Shown here in pieces: positions 52,235 through 61,146 of a DNA stretch of 64,000 nucleotides (positions are counted from its first letter, which is position 1; the number at the start of each line of letters is the position of its first letter). A model generated the notes under the pieces. The model was not told the DNA's origin and ran no database searches. It was given only the letters and a program-made list of their open reading frames with translations. This stretch comes from Thermoflexus sp. (lineage in GTDB: Bacteria; Chloroflexota; Anaerolineae; Aggregatilineales; Aggregatilineaceae): the NCBI GenBank assembly GCA_020724465.1, contig DYGX01000017.1, positions 300-64,299 of the forward strand, read 5' to 3'. A program made the translations under genes and the position numbers.

Positions 52235-53542
52235 GTGTCTGACCCGCTCCCCACGCCGCCCGGCGCGGCGGCGCTCTCACCGGCGGCGCGCGAGCGCGCT
52301 TACCGGCGCAATTTCGCGGTATTCCTGGCGGATTTCGTGCTGTTCACGATCGGGATCAGCCTGATCGGCGCGACGACGGTCATCCCCGATTTCATCCGCC
52401 GCCTGACCGACGTCGAAGTGCTGATCGCGCTCTCCAGCCAGATGTTCGAGATCCTCTGGCTGCTGCCGCAGCTTTTGATCGCCCGGCGGCTGGTGCAGGT
52501 GCGCCACAAGAAGTGGTGGTTTGTCGGGCCGAACCTGGCCGCGCGCCCGATGCTCGTGCTGTATGCTCTGCTGATCGTGCTGGCCGGGGCGGAGCGCCCC
52601 GGGCTGCTTCTGGGCGGCTTCCTGCTGTTCTACGGGCTGGCGGCGCTGGGAGATGGCTTGGTCGGCGTGCCGTGGCTGGACCTCGTCGGGAGCAGCCTGG
52701 ACGACCGGCGGCGGGCGCGTCTGTTCGGCTACGGGAACGCGGCGGTCGGCGTGGCGATGCTGGGGCTGGCCCCGGCGGTGCGGCTGATCCTGGATCACGA
52801 CGGGCTGGGGTTTCCCAATAATTACGCGCTGCTTTTCGCCCTGGCCGGGGCGTTGATGCTGGCGACGATCCCCTTCACGCTGTTCATCAAAGAGCTGCCG
52901 GGCGGCGAGCCGCGCGCCACCATGCCCAGCCTGCGCGAGTATCTGCCGGAGCTGGGACGCGTCTTGCGGCACGACGGACCGTTCCGCGCCATGATCACCG
53001 CCCGCCTGCTGTCCAGCCTGTACCTGATGGCCGCGCCGTTCTACATCGGCTATGGCACCGAGGTGCTCGGCATGGCGAGCAGCGTGGCGGTCAGCCACCT
53101 GCTTTTCATGCAGACCCTGGGCGGTGTGGCCGGCGCGCTGCTGTTTTCGCGCCTGGGCGAGCGCCGCACCCTGCGCTTCATCCGCATCGCGATGGGCGTC
53201 GCGCTCGCGCAGGTGACGCTGGCGCTGACCGCCGGCGCGTTGGGACCGGCCCCGCTCTATCTAGCGTTCGCAGCGGGCGGCTTCGTCCAGGGGTCGCTGG
53301 GCATCAGCTTCATGAACTGGGTCATCATCTACAGCACGCCCGACCAGCGCCCGATCTATTCCGGATTGTTCAATTCGATTTCGGCTGTGTCGCTGCTCAG
53401 CGCGCCGCTGATCGGCGGGACGCTGGTCGAGGAACTGGGCTATCAGGCGGTCTTTGTAGCGGCGCTGATGGTGATGGCGGGCGGGCTGTGGGTCGCGCTG
53501 CGCTATGTGCAGCCGCCGAAAGAAGCCGCGCAGCCAGCCTGA
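52235..53542 (+). CDS. MFS transporter
   Basis: 435 aa from GTG 52235 (GCAGAG seven bases upstream). Twelve probable membrane segments, with a cytoplasmic loop after helix 6 (FIKELPGGEPRATMPSLREYLPELGRVLRHDGP). The loop between helices 2 and 3 has RRLVQVRHKKWW, and SSLDDRRRARLFGYGNA follows helix 4; both resemble the MFS_1 subgroup often found in Chloroflexota without known substrate. Helices 11-12 have SAPLIGGTLVEELGYQAVFVAALMVMAGGLWVALRY. A TACAAT lies at 52173-52178. Transported compound unknown. Confidence 0.85.
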   Translation: MSDPLPTPPGAAALSPAARERAYRRNFAVFLADFVLFTIGISLIGATTVIPDFIRRLTDVEVLIALSSQMFEILWLLPQLLIARRLVQVRHKKWWFVGPNLAARPMLVLYALLIVLAGAERPGLLLGGFLLFYGLAALGDGLVGVPWLDLVGSSLDDRRRARLFGYGNAAVGVAMLGLAPAVRLILDHDGLGFPNNYALLFALAGALMLATIPFTLFIKELPGGEPRATMPSLREYLPELGRVLRHDGPFRAMITARLLSSLYLMAAPFYIGYGTEVLGMASSVAVSHLLFMQTLGGVAGALLFSRLGERRTLRFIRIAMGVALAQVTLALTAGALGPAPLYLAFAAGGFVQGSLGISFMNWVIIYSTPDQRPIYSGLFNSISAVSLLSAPLIGGTLVEELGYQAVFVAALMVMAGGLWVALRYVQPPKEAAQPA

Positions 53543-53602
53543 ACGGGTGGCAGGGCGTGCCAGCCGCCCGCCCCGCCGGTTGGGTGACGTCGCCTGAACC
53601 GG

Positions 53603-55090
53603 TCAGTCACAGCTCGCTGTCACGATGGCCTGCTCGCCGCCCGGCAGCGCCGCCGGGTCCAGCCAGACCAGGCTGAACCGTTCCTCGCCCTTCCACGCCT
53701 GCGCGCGCTGCTCCGCAGCACCGGTTTCCAGATCGAGCGCCCACAGCGTGCTTTCGCCTGTGTCCGGGTCTGCTGCCAGCGCGTAGAGCGTGTGACCGTG
53801 CAGCAGGGCATACATCGGCGCCAGCTCCGTCCACAGACGCTCGTCCAGCCTTCCGAGCACGGCGCTCACGCGCAGGATGCCGCCTGCCTCGCCGGGGCGA
53901 TAGAGGTACACGAAGCCGTCGCGCGCGCCGGCGACCTCAAGCGCGACGCCCGGCTTGCCGAGCGGGCGGTCTTCTTCATCCTTTAGCTCGAAGCCGCGCC
54001 AGGGGTTGAAGGCGAGGTCGGACAGGCTGAAGCGATAGACATGCTGCCCGTCGACGACGTAAACCGCGCCTCGCGTGGTATCCCAGGCGGCGCGATACAC
54101 AGCCCCATCAGGCATCGCGCCGAGCCTGCGATCGGTGACGTACTCCCCCAGGTAGGTGTCGAACAGGCCGAGCCAGGTCTCGCCCGCGTCGTGGCGCAGC
54201 GTGGCGACGTATCGCCCCTCCGGCGAGGGGAAGTGTTGCACCGCGGCGGTGGCGGTGGACACCGGGATCGCCTGGCCGAGATCGAGCGTGTCCGCCGGGC
54301 GCACCTCGATCTGTCCCGATGGCGCCTCGCCCGGCCTGGCCTGCCAGCTTGCGACGATCAGATTCTCGCCATCCGGCGCGGCGGTGACTACCTCGCCCGG
54401 CATCTTCACCGGGCAGGCGCGTGCGTCCGCCAGGTCCAGCCGCAGCGTGCTGAACGCGCCTGCCTCGTCCAGCGCATCGAGGAACAGCGCGTCCCCGCGT
54501 GGCGCGGCGGTCGCCCGGACGAGCGACGGCTGCGACGCGCCGATCTGCCATGCGGCGGCGGTGTCAAGCGTCGCGGGGTCGATCACGCGCAGCGCGCCGC
54601 CGGCGCTCAACAACGCGAGGTACGGCCTGACCGTGAACGCCAGCACCTCGAAGTTCGCACCGTGCGCCGATAACACGTCGCGGAGCATGCGCTCGCCGCT
54701 CGGCTGGATGTGGAACCAGCGCCCATCGTACTCCGACGAGCCGTTGACGATCCCCAGGTAATGCACGAGGCCCGGCTCGCCATCCGGCGCGGGGTGGTAA
54801 ACAACCTGATCGAACGGCACATACTGGCCCGTGTTCGTTTCGAAATAGCGTGTCAGCTCAAAGCCCGGCGTGGGATGCGCAGGCGGCTCCGCCGGGCGCA
54901 TAAAGTCTTCCAACGCCGCCATCGAGAGAGCGCCGAGCAGGACAGAGTCGTCCACAAGTTCCAGTTCGCCGTCCAGCCCTGGCCCGACGATGACGATCCG
55001 GCTGGCGGGGCCTTTCGCGGAAGCGAATCCCGGCAGCGCAAGCGCCACCAGTGCCGCGAGCACCAAAGCGAGTCCGATGCGTGTGCGCAT
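53603..55090 (-). CDS. Secreted protein with beta-propeller-like repeats, 495 aa
   Basis: ATG 55090 (MRTRIGLAL) is favoured by GGAG eight bases before it. Signal peptide: IGLALVLAALVALALPGFASA, then the mature part. It consists of beta-rich segments with recurring patterns (GRYVATLRHDAGETWLGLFDTYLGEYVTD, AVYVVDGQHVYRFSLSDL, GHTLYALAADPDTGESTLWALDLETG), as in irregular beta-propellers. No catalytic motif. It is the last gene of the sigma/anti-sigma operon, 17 bases after the anti-sigma gene, so it might be a surface sensor or a target of that system (inferred). Confidence 0.75.
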   Translation of the reverse strand: MRTRIGLALVLAALVALALPGFASAKGPASRIVIVGPGLDGELELVDDSVLLGALSMAALEDFMRPAEPPAHPTPGFELTRYFETNTGQYVPFDQVVYHPAPDGEPGLVHYLGIVNGSSEYDGRWFHIQPSGERMLRDVLSAHGANFEVLAFTVRPYLALLSAGGALRVIDPATLDTAAAWQIGASQPSLVRATAAPRGDALFLDALDEAGAFSTLRLDLADARACPVKMPGEVVTAAPDGENLIVASWQARPGEAPSGQIEVRPADTLDLGQAIPVSTATAAVQHFPSPEGRYVATLRHDAGETWLGLFDTYLGEYVTDRRLGAMPDGAVYRAAWDTTRGAVYVVDGQHVYRFSLSDLAFNPWRGFELKDEEDRPLGKPGVALEVAGARDGFVYLYRPGEAGGILRVSAVLGRLDERLWTELAPMYALLHGHTLYALAADPDTGESTLWALDLETGAAEQRAQAWKGEERFSLVWLDPAALPGGEQAIVTASCD

Positions 55091-55107
55091 GATGCGATCT
55101 CCTATGC

Positions 55108-55893
55108 TCACTCCAACGATTCAGCGATGCGGCGCGCGTCATCCAGTGTCAGGTTGCCTTCCAGGCGATAGGTCACGCTGTCCTGCTCCCAGATCAGGAC
55201 CGGCGTGGTGACGGCCAGGCGCAGCGGCTCGCCCGGCCCGGCGGGAATCACGAGCACGTGCGGCTCGGTCACCCACAGCGCCGGATGCCCCCCGACCGAC
55301 GTGCCTTCGATTGGGGCCTCGAATTTCAGCGCCAGGTTGCCCGGTCCCAGCGCGTAGAGGCTCAGGCGCACCGCGCCGGGGTCGCCCGGCTCCAGCCAGG
55401 CCAGCGCCACCGTTGCGCCGTCCGGCGTGGGGACGAAGACGCGATCGGGCGGGCCCAGATCGGGCGGATAGGCGGGCAGGCGGATCGGGAAGGGGGCCGC
55501 CTGACGCGCGGCGTCGAGCGTGGTCTCGCCGGGCAGGTCCAGCACGGACGGCAGCGCACCCGGCGCCAGAGGCCAGAGGGGGCTTTCCGTTGCGGCGGGC
55601 GTCCCGGTCGGTGACTCGACGAAGCGCACCGCGCCGATCTGCAAAAAGTCCAGCGCGCGGCTGCGCAGATCGGGGATCAGCAGCACGGCCAGCAGCAGCG
55701 CGATCGCGGCAACGGCCGCGGCGCGGATGGCTCCGGCGCCGGCGCGCATCCGGGGCCGGTCCAGCCGCGCCCGCACCTGCCCGGCGATGTCCGGCGTCGG
55801 GGGGAACGCCAGGCGGCGGCTCAACAGATCGACGCGCATCTCCCACGTCTCGTCGTCATCTGGCAAACCGGTCGGGACAGGGTGCTTGCTCAC
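55108..55893 (-). CDS. Probable anti-sigma factor (single-pass membrane protein)
   Basis: 261 aa, GTG 55893 overlaps the sigma factor stop by four bases (GTGA). About 65 cytoplasmic residues (TWEMRVDLLSRRLAFPPTPDIAGQVRARLDRP) precede a helix (AAAVAAIALLLAVLLIP), followed by an outer domain that contains two similar strands (GETTLDAARQAAPFPIRLPAYPPDLGPPDRVFVPT and RLEGNLTLDDARRIAESL). The outer domain resembles DUF4367, seen in other anti-sigma proteins. No zinc HCxxC motif is present. The coupling to the sigma gene is the main evidence. Confidence 0.75.
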   Translation of the reverse strand: MSKHPVPTGLPDDDETWEMRVDLLSRRLAFPPTPDIAGQVRARLDRPRMRAGAGAIRAAAVAAIALLLAVLLIPDLRSRALDFLQIGAVRFVESPTGTPAATESPLWPLAPGALPSVLDLPGETTLDAARQAAPFPIRLPAYPPDLGPPDRVFVPTPDGATVALAWLEPGDPGAVRLSLYALGPGNLALKFEAPIEGTSVGGHPALWVTEPHVLVIPAGPGEPLRLAVTTPVLIWEQDSVTYRLEGNLTLDDARRIAESLE

Positions 55894-56450
55894 AGGCTCC
55901 GTCCTTCTACCAGCAGCGGAAAATCGTGCAGCACCACGCCTTTGAGCCGCCGCAGCGCCCGGCTCAACCGCGATTTGACCGTGCCTGGCGCCACGTCGAG
56001 CACCTCGGCAGTCTCCTGGACCGACAGCTCCAGAAAGTAGCGCAAGTAGATGATCTCCTGCTCCTGCGGCTCCAGGCGCCGGATCGCGGCCCACAACGCC
56101 TGCGCTTCGAGGTGCGCCAGCTCGTCGCTTTCGGCGCTGGCGACGCTCTCCGGCGCGCTGGTGAGCCAGTGCCGGGCGGCAGCCAGATAGCGGGCGAAGG
56201 AGCGCCGCTGGTTGCGCGCCAGGTTGCGGGCGATGCGCAGCACCCACGGGCGGAATGGGCGCGCGGGGTCGAAGCGGCTAAGCTGCCGGTAGGCCCGCAG
56301 AAAGGTGTCCTGCGCCACATCCTGCGCGGCGTCGGCGTCGCCCACGATCAGATACGCCAGCCGGAAGACCGCATCTTCATGCTGGCGGACCAGCTTTTCA
56401 TAGGCCGCGTGGTCGCCGCCCTGGGCGCGCACGATCCAGTCTGATTCCAA
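55890..56450 (-). CDS. RNA polymerase ECF sigma factor
   Basis: 186 aa, beginning at TTG 56450 with AAAGG ahead. Region 2 reads YEKLVRQHEDAVFRLAYLIVGDADAAQDVAQDTFLRAYRQLSRFDPARPFRPWVLRIARNLA, including DAxDxxQ-like and the -10-binding RPWLxRIARN part. Region 4 has LEPQEQEIIYLRYFLELSVQETAEVLDVAPGTVKSRLSRALRRLK, the helix-turn-helix for the -35. It matches SigW/ECF41-like sizes without an extra C-terminal domain. The next two genes overlap or follow within 17 bases. Its target promoters are not visible here. Confidence 0.93.
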   Translation of the reverse strand: MESDWIVRAQGGDHAAYEKLVRQHEDAVFRLAYLIVGDADAAQDVAQDTFLRAYRQLSRFDPARPFRPWVLRIARNLARNQRRSFARYLAAARHWLTSAPESVASAESDELAHLEAQALWAAIRRLEPQEQEIIYLRYFLELSVQETAEVLDVAPGTVKSRLSRALRRLKGVVLHDFPLLVEGRSL

Positions 56451-56539
56451 GCGCCGTGCCTTTCGCGTCTGCGCTGTCTGAACGGCCGCGTTTCACTAAC
56501 CTTACACCGGGTGTGGCCTGGGGGTTCCATTTTGGGGGA

Positions 56540-56568
56540 AACAAAACGGGCCGGTGCCACCCGGCCCG
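56540..56568 (-). terminator. Intrinsic terminator of the MFS transporter at 57927
   Basis: Minus-strand hairpin CGGGCCGG / CCGGCCCG with a 6-nt loop, followed by TTTTG; 12 bases past the stop at 56581. It separates this gene from the sigma operon. Confidence 0.9.
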
Positions 56569-56580
56569 GCAAGGCTGCGG

Positions 56581-57927
56581 TCAGTCGGCGGCTGCCGGCT
56601 GCGGAGGGCGCGCGTCGAGGTCGTCGCGGGCCAGCGCGGCGTAGTCGGGCAGGTCGGCTTCCATGCGGCGGGTGCTGCGGCGACTGTAGACGAAAGCGGT
56701 GAGCAGCGTGATCGCGCTGCCCGCTGTGAGCATGATCAGGCCCATGCCCGCGCCCGGCGCTCTGCCGACCAGCGGCGCGACCAGGTCCCAGCCGGGGCCG
56801 CCGACCGCCGGCTCGAAGACGCGGTCGGCCAGCGGCCCGACCAGCGCGAATGCGACCGGCATCAGCCCGATCGAAACCTGGCTCAGCGCGGCAAACACGC
56901 GCCCCTGCAGATCCGGCGGTATCTTCGCCTGCATGATCGACATAAACGAGGCATTGACCATCGGCAGGGGCAACATCAGCGTGAACAACACCGCGCCCAT
57001 CGCCAGCGGCGAGCGGCTGACGCCGTACAGCGCCAGGCAGGCGCCGGATAGCCCGATCCCCGGCATGATGGTGTGGATGCGGGGCCGGGTGCCGCCCCAG
57101 GCGCTCATGATCACCCCGCCGACGATCGCGCCGCTGCTCATCACGCCGAGCAGCGTGCCGAGCGTCGCCTCGCTGCGCGTAATGGTCAGGATGTACGGCG
57201 TGTTGAGGGCGAACGTCCCGCCGATCAGAAAGTTGACCAGCGACACGTAGAGCGCCATCGACAGCAAGATCGGGCGCGAGCGCAGATAGCGGAAGCCGAC
57301 CAGCGCTTCGCGCCACAGCGCCCCGCGCATCGCCCGCCCTTCTTCGGTGGCCTGAGGCTGGGGGATGTGAACGAGCAGCACGACCAGCGCCGCAACCCCG
57401 AAGGTGGCGAGATCGATCAGCATCACGCCTGTGGCGCCGACCACGGTAAACAGCAGCCCGGCCAGCACCGGCGCGACGATCCCGGAAGTGGGCCCGGTCA
57501 ACTGCTGGAGCGCGTTGGCGCGGTCGCGGTGCGCATCGGGAACGAGCATGGTGATCGAGGCGTCGAAGGCCGGGCTTTGAAACATGGCGAAGAACGCCTG
57601 GATGAACGTGACGACGTACAGCAGCCACAGTTCGAAGGTGCCGGTCGCGAAGCTGACCAGCAGGACCGCCGTCCCGGCAGCCTGGCCGATATCAGCGATC
57701 AAGATCACGTAGCGCCGGTTCCAGCGGTCGGCAAAGACTCCGGCCACGCTGGCGGACAGCAGTGAGGGCAGGGTCGAGAAGAAGGCGGTCAGCGCCAGCG
57801 GGGTTGCCTGGTTGGTATCGGTGAAGACTCTGATCCCGATCGCCAGGCTGGTCATCCGGCTACCGATCAGCGATAGGACCTGGGTGGCGATCAGGATGTA
57901 AAAAGTTTGGAGCGGAGAGATCCGCAT
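56581..57927 (-). CDS. MFS exporter of the EntS/MFS_3 type
   Basis: 448 aa with twelve predicted membrane segments. It opens FYILIATQVLSLIGSRMTSLAIGIRVF; the loop between helices 2 and 3 is AGVFADRWNRRYVILIADIGQA, the MFS motif A variant (G-x-x-x-D-R-x-x-R-R). FQSPAFDASITMLVPDAHRDRANALQQL after helix 4 is typical of the EntS/macrolide-efflux branch, and MNASFMSIMQAKIPPDLQGRVFA-like sequence recurs in the second half. Likely drug or siderophore export; substrate unknown. GAGAG lies directly before the ATG. Confidence 0.9.
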   Translation of the reverse strand: MRISPLQTFYILIATQVLSLIGSRMTSLAIGIRVFTDTNQATPLALTAFFSTLPSLLSASVAGVFADRWNRRYVILIADIGQAAGTAVLLVSFATGTFELWLLYVVTFIQAFFAMFQSPAFDASITMLVPDAHRDRANALQQLTGPTSGIVAPVLAGLLFTVVGATGVMLIDLATFGVAALVVLLVHIPQPQATEEGRAMRGALWREALVGFRYLRSRPILLSMALYVSLVNFLIGGTFALNTPYILTITRSEATLGTLLGVMSSGAIVGGVIMSAWGGTRPRIHTIMPGIGLSGACLALYGVSRSPLAMGAVLFTLMLPLPMVNASFMSIMQAKIPPDLQGRVFAALSQVSIGLMPVAFALVGPLADRVFEPAVGGPGWDLVAPLVGRAPGAGMGLIMLTAGSAITLLTAFVYSRRSTRRMEADLPDYAALARDDLDARPPQPAAAD

Positions 57928-57995
57928 GCTCTCTTATCCATGACAGCCAGCAAGAATTAAAGTGTCCGTTGAGCTATAGTACCAGGGTATACGAT

Positions 57996-58054
57996 TTGAT
58001 CAAAATTTTCAAGTACAATCTTGAATTTCATGTATGATCAAGCAAGATTTCTTG
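57996..58054. repeat. Cluster of CTTGA/TCAAG inverted repeats
   Basis: TTTTCAAG, TACAAT, CTTGAATT (58006-58027) lies within TTGATC (57996-58001) and GATCAA (58036-58041); CAAGATTTCTTG (58043-58054) follows. The arrangement looks like operator sites in a divergent promoter region. Confidence 0.5.
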
Positions 58055-58159
58055 AGCTGGGGATTAAGGACGGGCGCGGGCCTCGCCGCCGGACGCGGGC
58101 GCGCGGCGGCAAAAAGGTAAAAATTGTGAAGACGGCCTGTTATTTTATATTTAGGTGAG

Positions 58160-58165
58160 TATAAT
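58160..58165 (+). promoter_or_regulatory. -10 element of the cytochrome oxidase operon
   Basis: Perfect TATAAT; the -35 region (CTGTTA, 17 bp away) is poor, so an activator may be needed. Confidence 0.45.
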
Positions 58166-58371
58166 ATTCTATAAACTGAGATTCGGTACGGTCCACAACC
58201 AAGACGCGTCACCTTCCCGCGGCCCCGCATCCTTTCCCGGTGACGACCCCAACCCGTAACGTGTTCCGGTTGCGGCCGCTGCGATGAGCAGTGGCGCCGT
58301 GTCTTGAGAGCGGATCGGTGCCGGATCGTGGCGTCAGCGCGATGCGCTTAGGACAGGTCAGGTGAAGTCGT

Positions 58372-59457
58372 ATGACGCAACTCGTTCGCAGCCGGTGGCT
58401 GCTGGTCGTGGTGGGCGGCGGGGTCTTGGCCCTGGCCGCAGCCGTTCCGCAGGTTGCCTGGGCGCATGGCCCGGCAGATGGCGGCGCGCCGATCGACACG
58501 GTGCGGGAACTGTTCAACATCACCCTGCTGATGGCGATCCCCATCTTTCTGCTGGTCGAAGGCTTGATCATTTATGCGATCTGGCGCTATCGCCGCCGGC
58601 ATCGCGACGAGATGCCCGAACAGGTCCACGGCAACACGGCGCTGGAAATCACCTGGACGGTGCTGTCGTTCGTCATCATCGGCGTGCTGTTCGTGCTGAC
58701 CCTGCGCGCGCTTCAGACTGCCTATCGGGCCGAGGCCGACCAGGACGAAACGGTGCCGGATTACGCCATCACCGTGACTGGCTACACCTTCAACTGGGAC
58801 TATGAATACTACATCGGCCAGGATCAGCCGACCGGCGTGCGCACCACCCGCCGCCTGACTGTCCCGACCGATCGCAACGTGCTGCTGACGATCACCTCGC
58901 GCGACGTACAGCACAGCTTCTGGGTGCCCGCGCTGGCGGGCAAGGTGGATGCCATTCCCGGCTACCAGAACACGATGTGGCTGCGCGTCCGCGAGCCGGG
59001 CCTGTACACCGGCAACTGCGCCGAGTATTGCGGCCTGCTGCACCACAACATGCTGATTGAGGTCGAAGCCCTGCCGCCCGACGAGTTCGACCGCTGGCTG
59101 ACCGAACGGATGGCCGGAGCGGGCGCCTTTGTGCCGATTGGCGACGATCTGGACAGCGAATTGCCGGACGGCGATGCTGCTTCGGGCGAGACCGTTTTCC
59201 ACGAGTTGGGCTGCGATCACTGCCACACTGACCGCGACAGCGCCGGACCGGCCCTGCCCGGGATGGGCCAGCGCGCGGTCGAGCACGGCGCGGCGCACGG
59301 TGGCATGAGCGCGGAGCAATACCTGCGCGAGTCGATTCTGAACCCGTGCGCGTATCAGGTTCCAGGCTTCAACTGCGTGGTGATGCCGTCGGATTACGGT
59401 CAGAAGCTGGATGCCCAGGCGCTGGCCGACTTGATCGCTTTTCTGCAAAGCCAGTAA
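58372..59457 (+). CDS. ctaC: Cytochrome c oxidase subunit II with fused cytochrome c domain
   Basis: 361 aa. Signal peptide (LLVVVGGGVLALAAAVPQVAWA), then two membrane helices (ITLLMAIPIFLLVEGLIIYAIW and LEITWTVLSFVIIGVLFVLTL) and the outer CuA domain. The CuA ligands are HSFW, GNCAEYCGLLHHNM (two Cys, Glu, His, Met). The C-terminal 100 residues form a class I cytochrome c with haem motif LGCDHCHT and probable axial Met in VVMPSDYG. Thus the oxidase is of caa3 type, taking electrons directly through its own cytochrome. AGGTGA lies before the ATG. Confidence 0.96.
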   Translation: MTQLVRSRWLLVVVGGGVLALAAAVPQVAWAHGPADGGAPIDTVRELFNITLLMAIPIFLLVEGLIIYAIWRYRRRHRDEMPEQVHGNTALEITWTVLSFVIIGVLFVLTLRALQTAYRAEADQDETVPDYAITVTGYTFNWDYEYYIGQDQPTGVRTTRRLTVPTDRNVLLTITSRDVQHSFWVPALAGKVDAIPGYQNTMWLRVREPGLYTGNCAEYCGLLHHNMLIEVEALPPDEFDRWLTERMAGAGAFVPIGDDLDSELPDGDAASGETVFHELGCDHCHTDRDSAGPALPGMGQRAVEHGAAHGGMSAEQYLRESILNPCAYQVPGFNCVVMPSDYGQKLDAQALADLIAFLQSQ

Positions 59458-59502
59458 CGCGGCTTTGCGCCCGCTCCATCCAGTTAAGTAGCGGAGTATC
59501 GT

Positions 59503-61146
59503 ATGGCGACTCTTGCAACCCACCCCACCACACGCCGGCCACAGAGCAAGCTGCTCGAGTGGATTACAACGGTCGATCATAAGAAGATCGGGATCATGTA
59601 CGTCCTGACGACGCTGACGTTCTTCGTCATCGGCGTCGCGATGGCGCAGGTGATGCGCGCCGAGCTGACCGCGCCCGGCGGCCAGTTCGTCAGCGCGGAC
59701 ACCTACAACCAGCTCTTTTCGATGCATGGGACGACCATGATCTTCCTGTTCATCATCCCGATCGGCGCCGGGCTGGCGAACTACGCCGTGCCGCTGCTGA
59801 TCGGCGCGCGCGATATGGCCTTCCCGCGCCTGAACGCCCTGAGCTATTGGCTGCTGCTGTTCGGCGGGCTGACCGTCTACAGCGGGTTCCTGGTGGATGG
59901 CGGTGCGGCCGCCAACGGCTGGACAGCCTACCCGCCCCTGAGCAGCAAGCAGTTCTCGCCCGGCGCGGGTACGGACCTGTGGCTGATCGGCCTGGCGCTG
60001 ACCGGAACCTCGTCGCTCATCGGGTCGATCAACTTCATCGTGACCATCACCCGCATGCGCGCGCCGGGCATGACCTGGATGAAGATGCCGATGTTCGTCT
60101 GGACGACCCTGACGATGGCCTTCATGATCCTGCTCGGCACGCCGATTCTGACCGGCGGCATGGCGATGTTGCTGGCGGACCGCAACCTGGGGACGCAGTT
60201 CTTCTCGGTCGAGGCGGGCGGCGACCCGGTGCTGTGGCAGCATCTGTTCTGGTTCTACTCGCACCCGGCGGTCTACATCATTATCCTGCCGGCGATGGGC
60301 TGCGTGTCCGAAGTGCTGCCGGTGTTTTCGCGGAAGCCCCTGTTCGGCTACACCGCGATGGTGGCCTCGACCATCGCGATTGGCGTGCTGGGCTTCACCA
60401 CCTGGTCGCACCACATGTTCACCGTGGGCCTGCCCCGCCCGATCGAGGCCATCTTCGTCTTCTCCACAATGCTGATCGCCGTCCCGACCGGGGTGAAGGT
60501 TTTCAACTGGGTCTTCACCATGATCGGCGGGTCGCTGCATTTCGCCACGCCGATGCTCTACGCCATCGGCTTCCTCGTCTCGTTCCTGATCGGCGGCATC
60601 ACGGGTGTCTTCCAGGCGATCCTGCCGATTGACGAGATGGTGCACGACTCGTACTGGATCGTCGCGCACTTCCACTACACGCTCTTTGGTGGCGGCGCGT
60701 TTGGCATCTTCGCGGGCCTGTACTACTGGTGGCCCAAGATGTTCGGCCACAAGCTCGACGAGAAGATCGGGAAGCTCCAGTTCTGGACGCTGTTCATTGG
60801 CTTCCACGTTACCTACTTCCCGATGCACATCCTGGGCCTGATGGGGATGCCGCGCCGCATCTACGACTACCCGGCGGACCGGGGCTGGACCGGATTGAAC
60901 GTGCTGTCGACGGCGGGCGGGGTGCTGATGGGCATCTCGGTCATTCTGCTGGTCTACAACATCTTCTACAGCGCGCGGCGGCGCGTGCCGGCGGGGAATG
61001 ACCCGTGGGAAGGCGACACGCTGGAATGGACGACGACCTCGCCGCCGCCCGAGCACAACTTCGACACCATTCCGGTGGTGCACAGCCTGCGTCCGGCGCG
61101 CGATGCCCGGCTCGGCCTGGTTCCTGAGGGGGAGAAATCCGCATGA
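59503..61146 (+). CDS. ctaD: Cytochrome c oxidase subunit I
   Basis: 547 aa, twelve helices. Haem-copper ligands: [11 protein letters not shown] (haem a His), [18 protein letters not shown] (CuB His and the cross-linked Tyr), [11 protein letters not shown] (two CuB His) and [15 protein letters not shown] (haem a3 and haem a His). Where A1 oxidases have the D-channel Glu in HPEVY, this one has YSHPAVY, the mark of type A2 enzymes such as Thermus and Rhodothermus caa3. It reduces oxygen to water and pumps protons. Ends overlapping subunit III by four bases. Confidence 0.97.
   Translation: MATLATHPTTRRPQSKLLEWITTVDHKKIGIMYVLTTLTFFVIGVAMAQVMRAELTAPGGQFVSADTYNQLFSMHGTTMIFLFIIPIGAGLANYAVPLLIGARDMAFPRLNALSYWLLLFGGLTVYSGFLVDGGAAANGWTAYPPLSSKQFSPGAGTDLWLIGLALTGTSSLIGSINFIVTITRMRAPGMTWMKMPMFVWTTLTMAFMILLGTPILTGGMAMLLADRNLGTQFFSVEAGGDPVLWQHLFWFYSHPAVYIIILPAMGCVSEVLPVFSRKPLFGYTAMVASTIAIGVLGFTTWSHHMFTVGLPRPIEAIFVFSTMLIAVPTGVKVFNWVFTMIGGSLHFATPMLYAIGFLVSFLIGGITGVFQAILPIDEMVHDSYWIVAHFHYTLFGGGAFGIFAGLYYWWPKMFGHKLDEKIGKLQFWTLFIGFHVTYFPMHILGLMGMPRRIYDYPADRGWTGLNVLSTAGGVLMGISVILLVYNIFYSARRRVPAGNDPWEGDTLEWTTTSPPPEHNFDTIPVVHSLRPARDARLGLVPEGEKSA

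Larger units (their letters stand above)
57928..58371. other. Divergent AT-rich control region between the MFS and cox genes
   Basis: 444 bases without a supported gene. It is AT-rich at 57950-58060 and 58115-58190. Inverted repeats TTTTCAAG/CTTGAATT, TTGATC/GATCAA and CAAGATTTCTTG lie at 57996-58054. A perfect TATAAT is at 58160-58165 for the cox operon, leaving a leader of about 200 nt with a GTCACC/GGTGAC stem (58206-58244). A small minus-strand frame (58009-58230) has no coding pattern. Confidence 0.5.

Noticed and set aside
58348-61083. 911-codon minus-strand frame over the cox operon
   Set aside because: Composition is His/Arg/Gln-rich as in other antisense shadows, while the plus strand encodes clear oxidase subunits.
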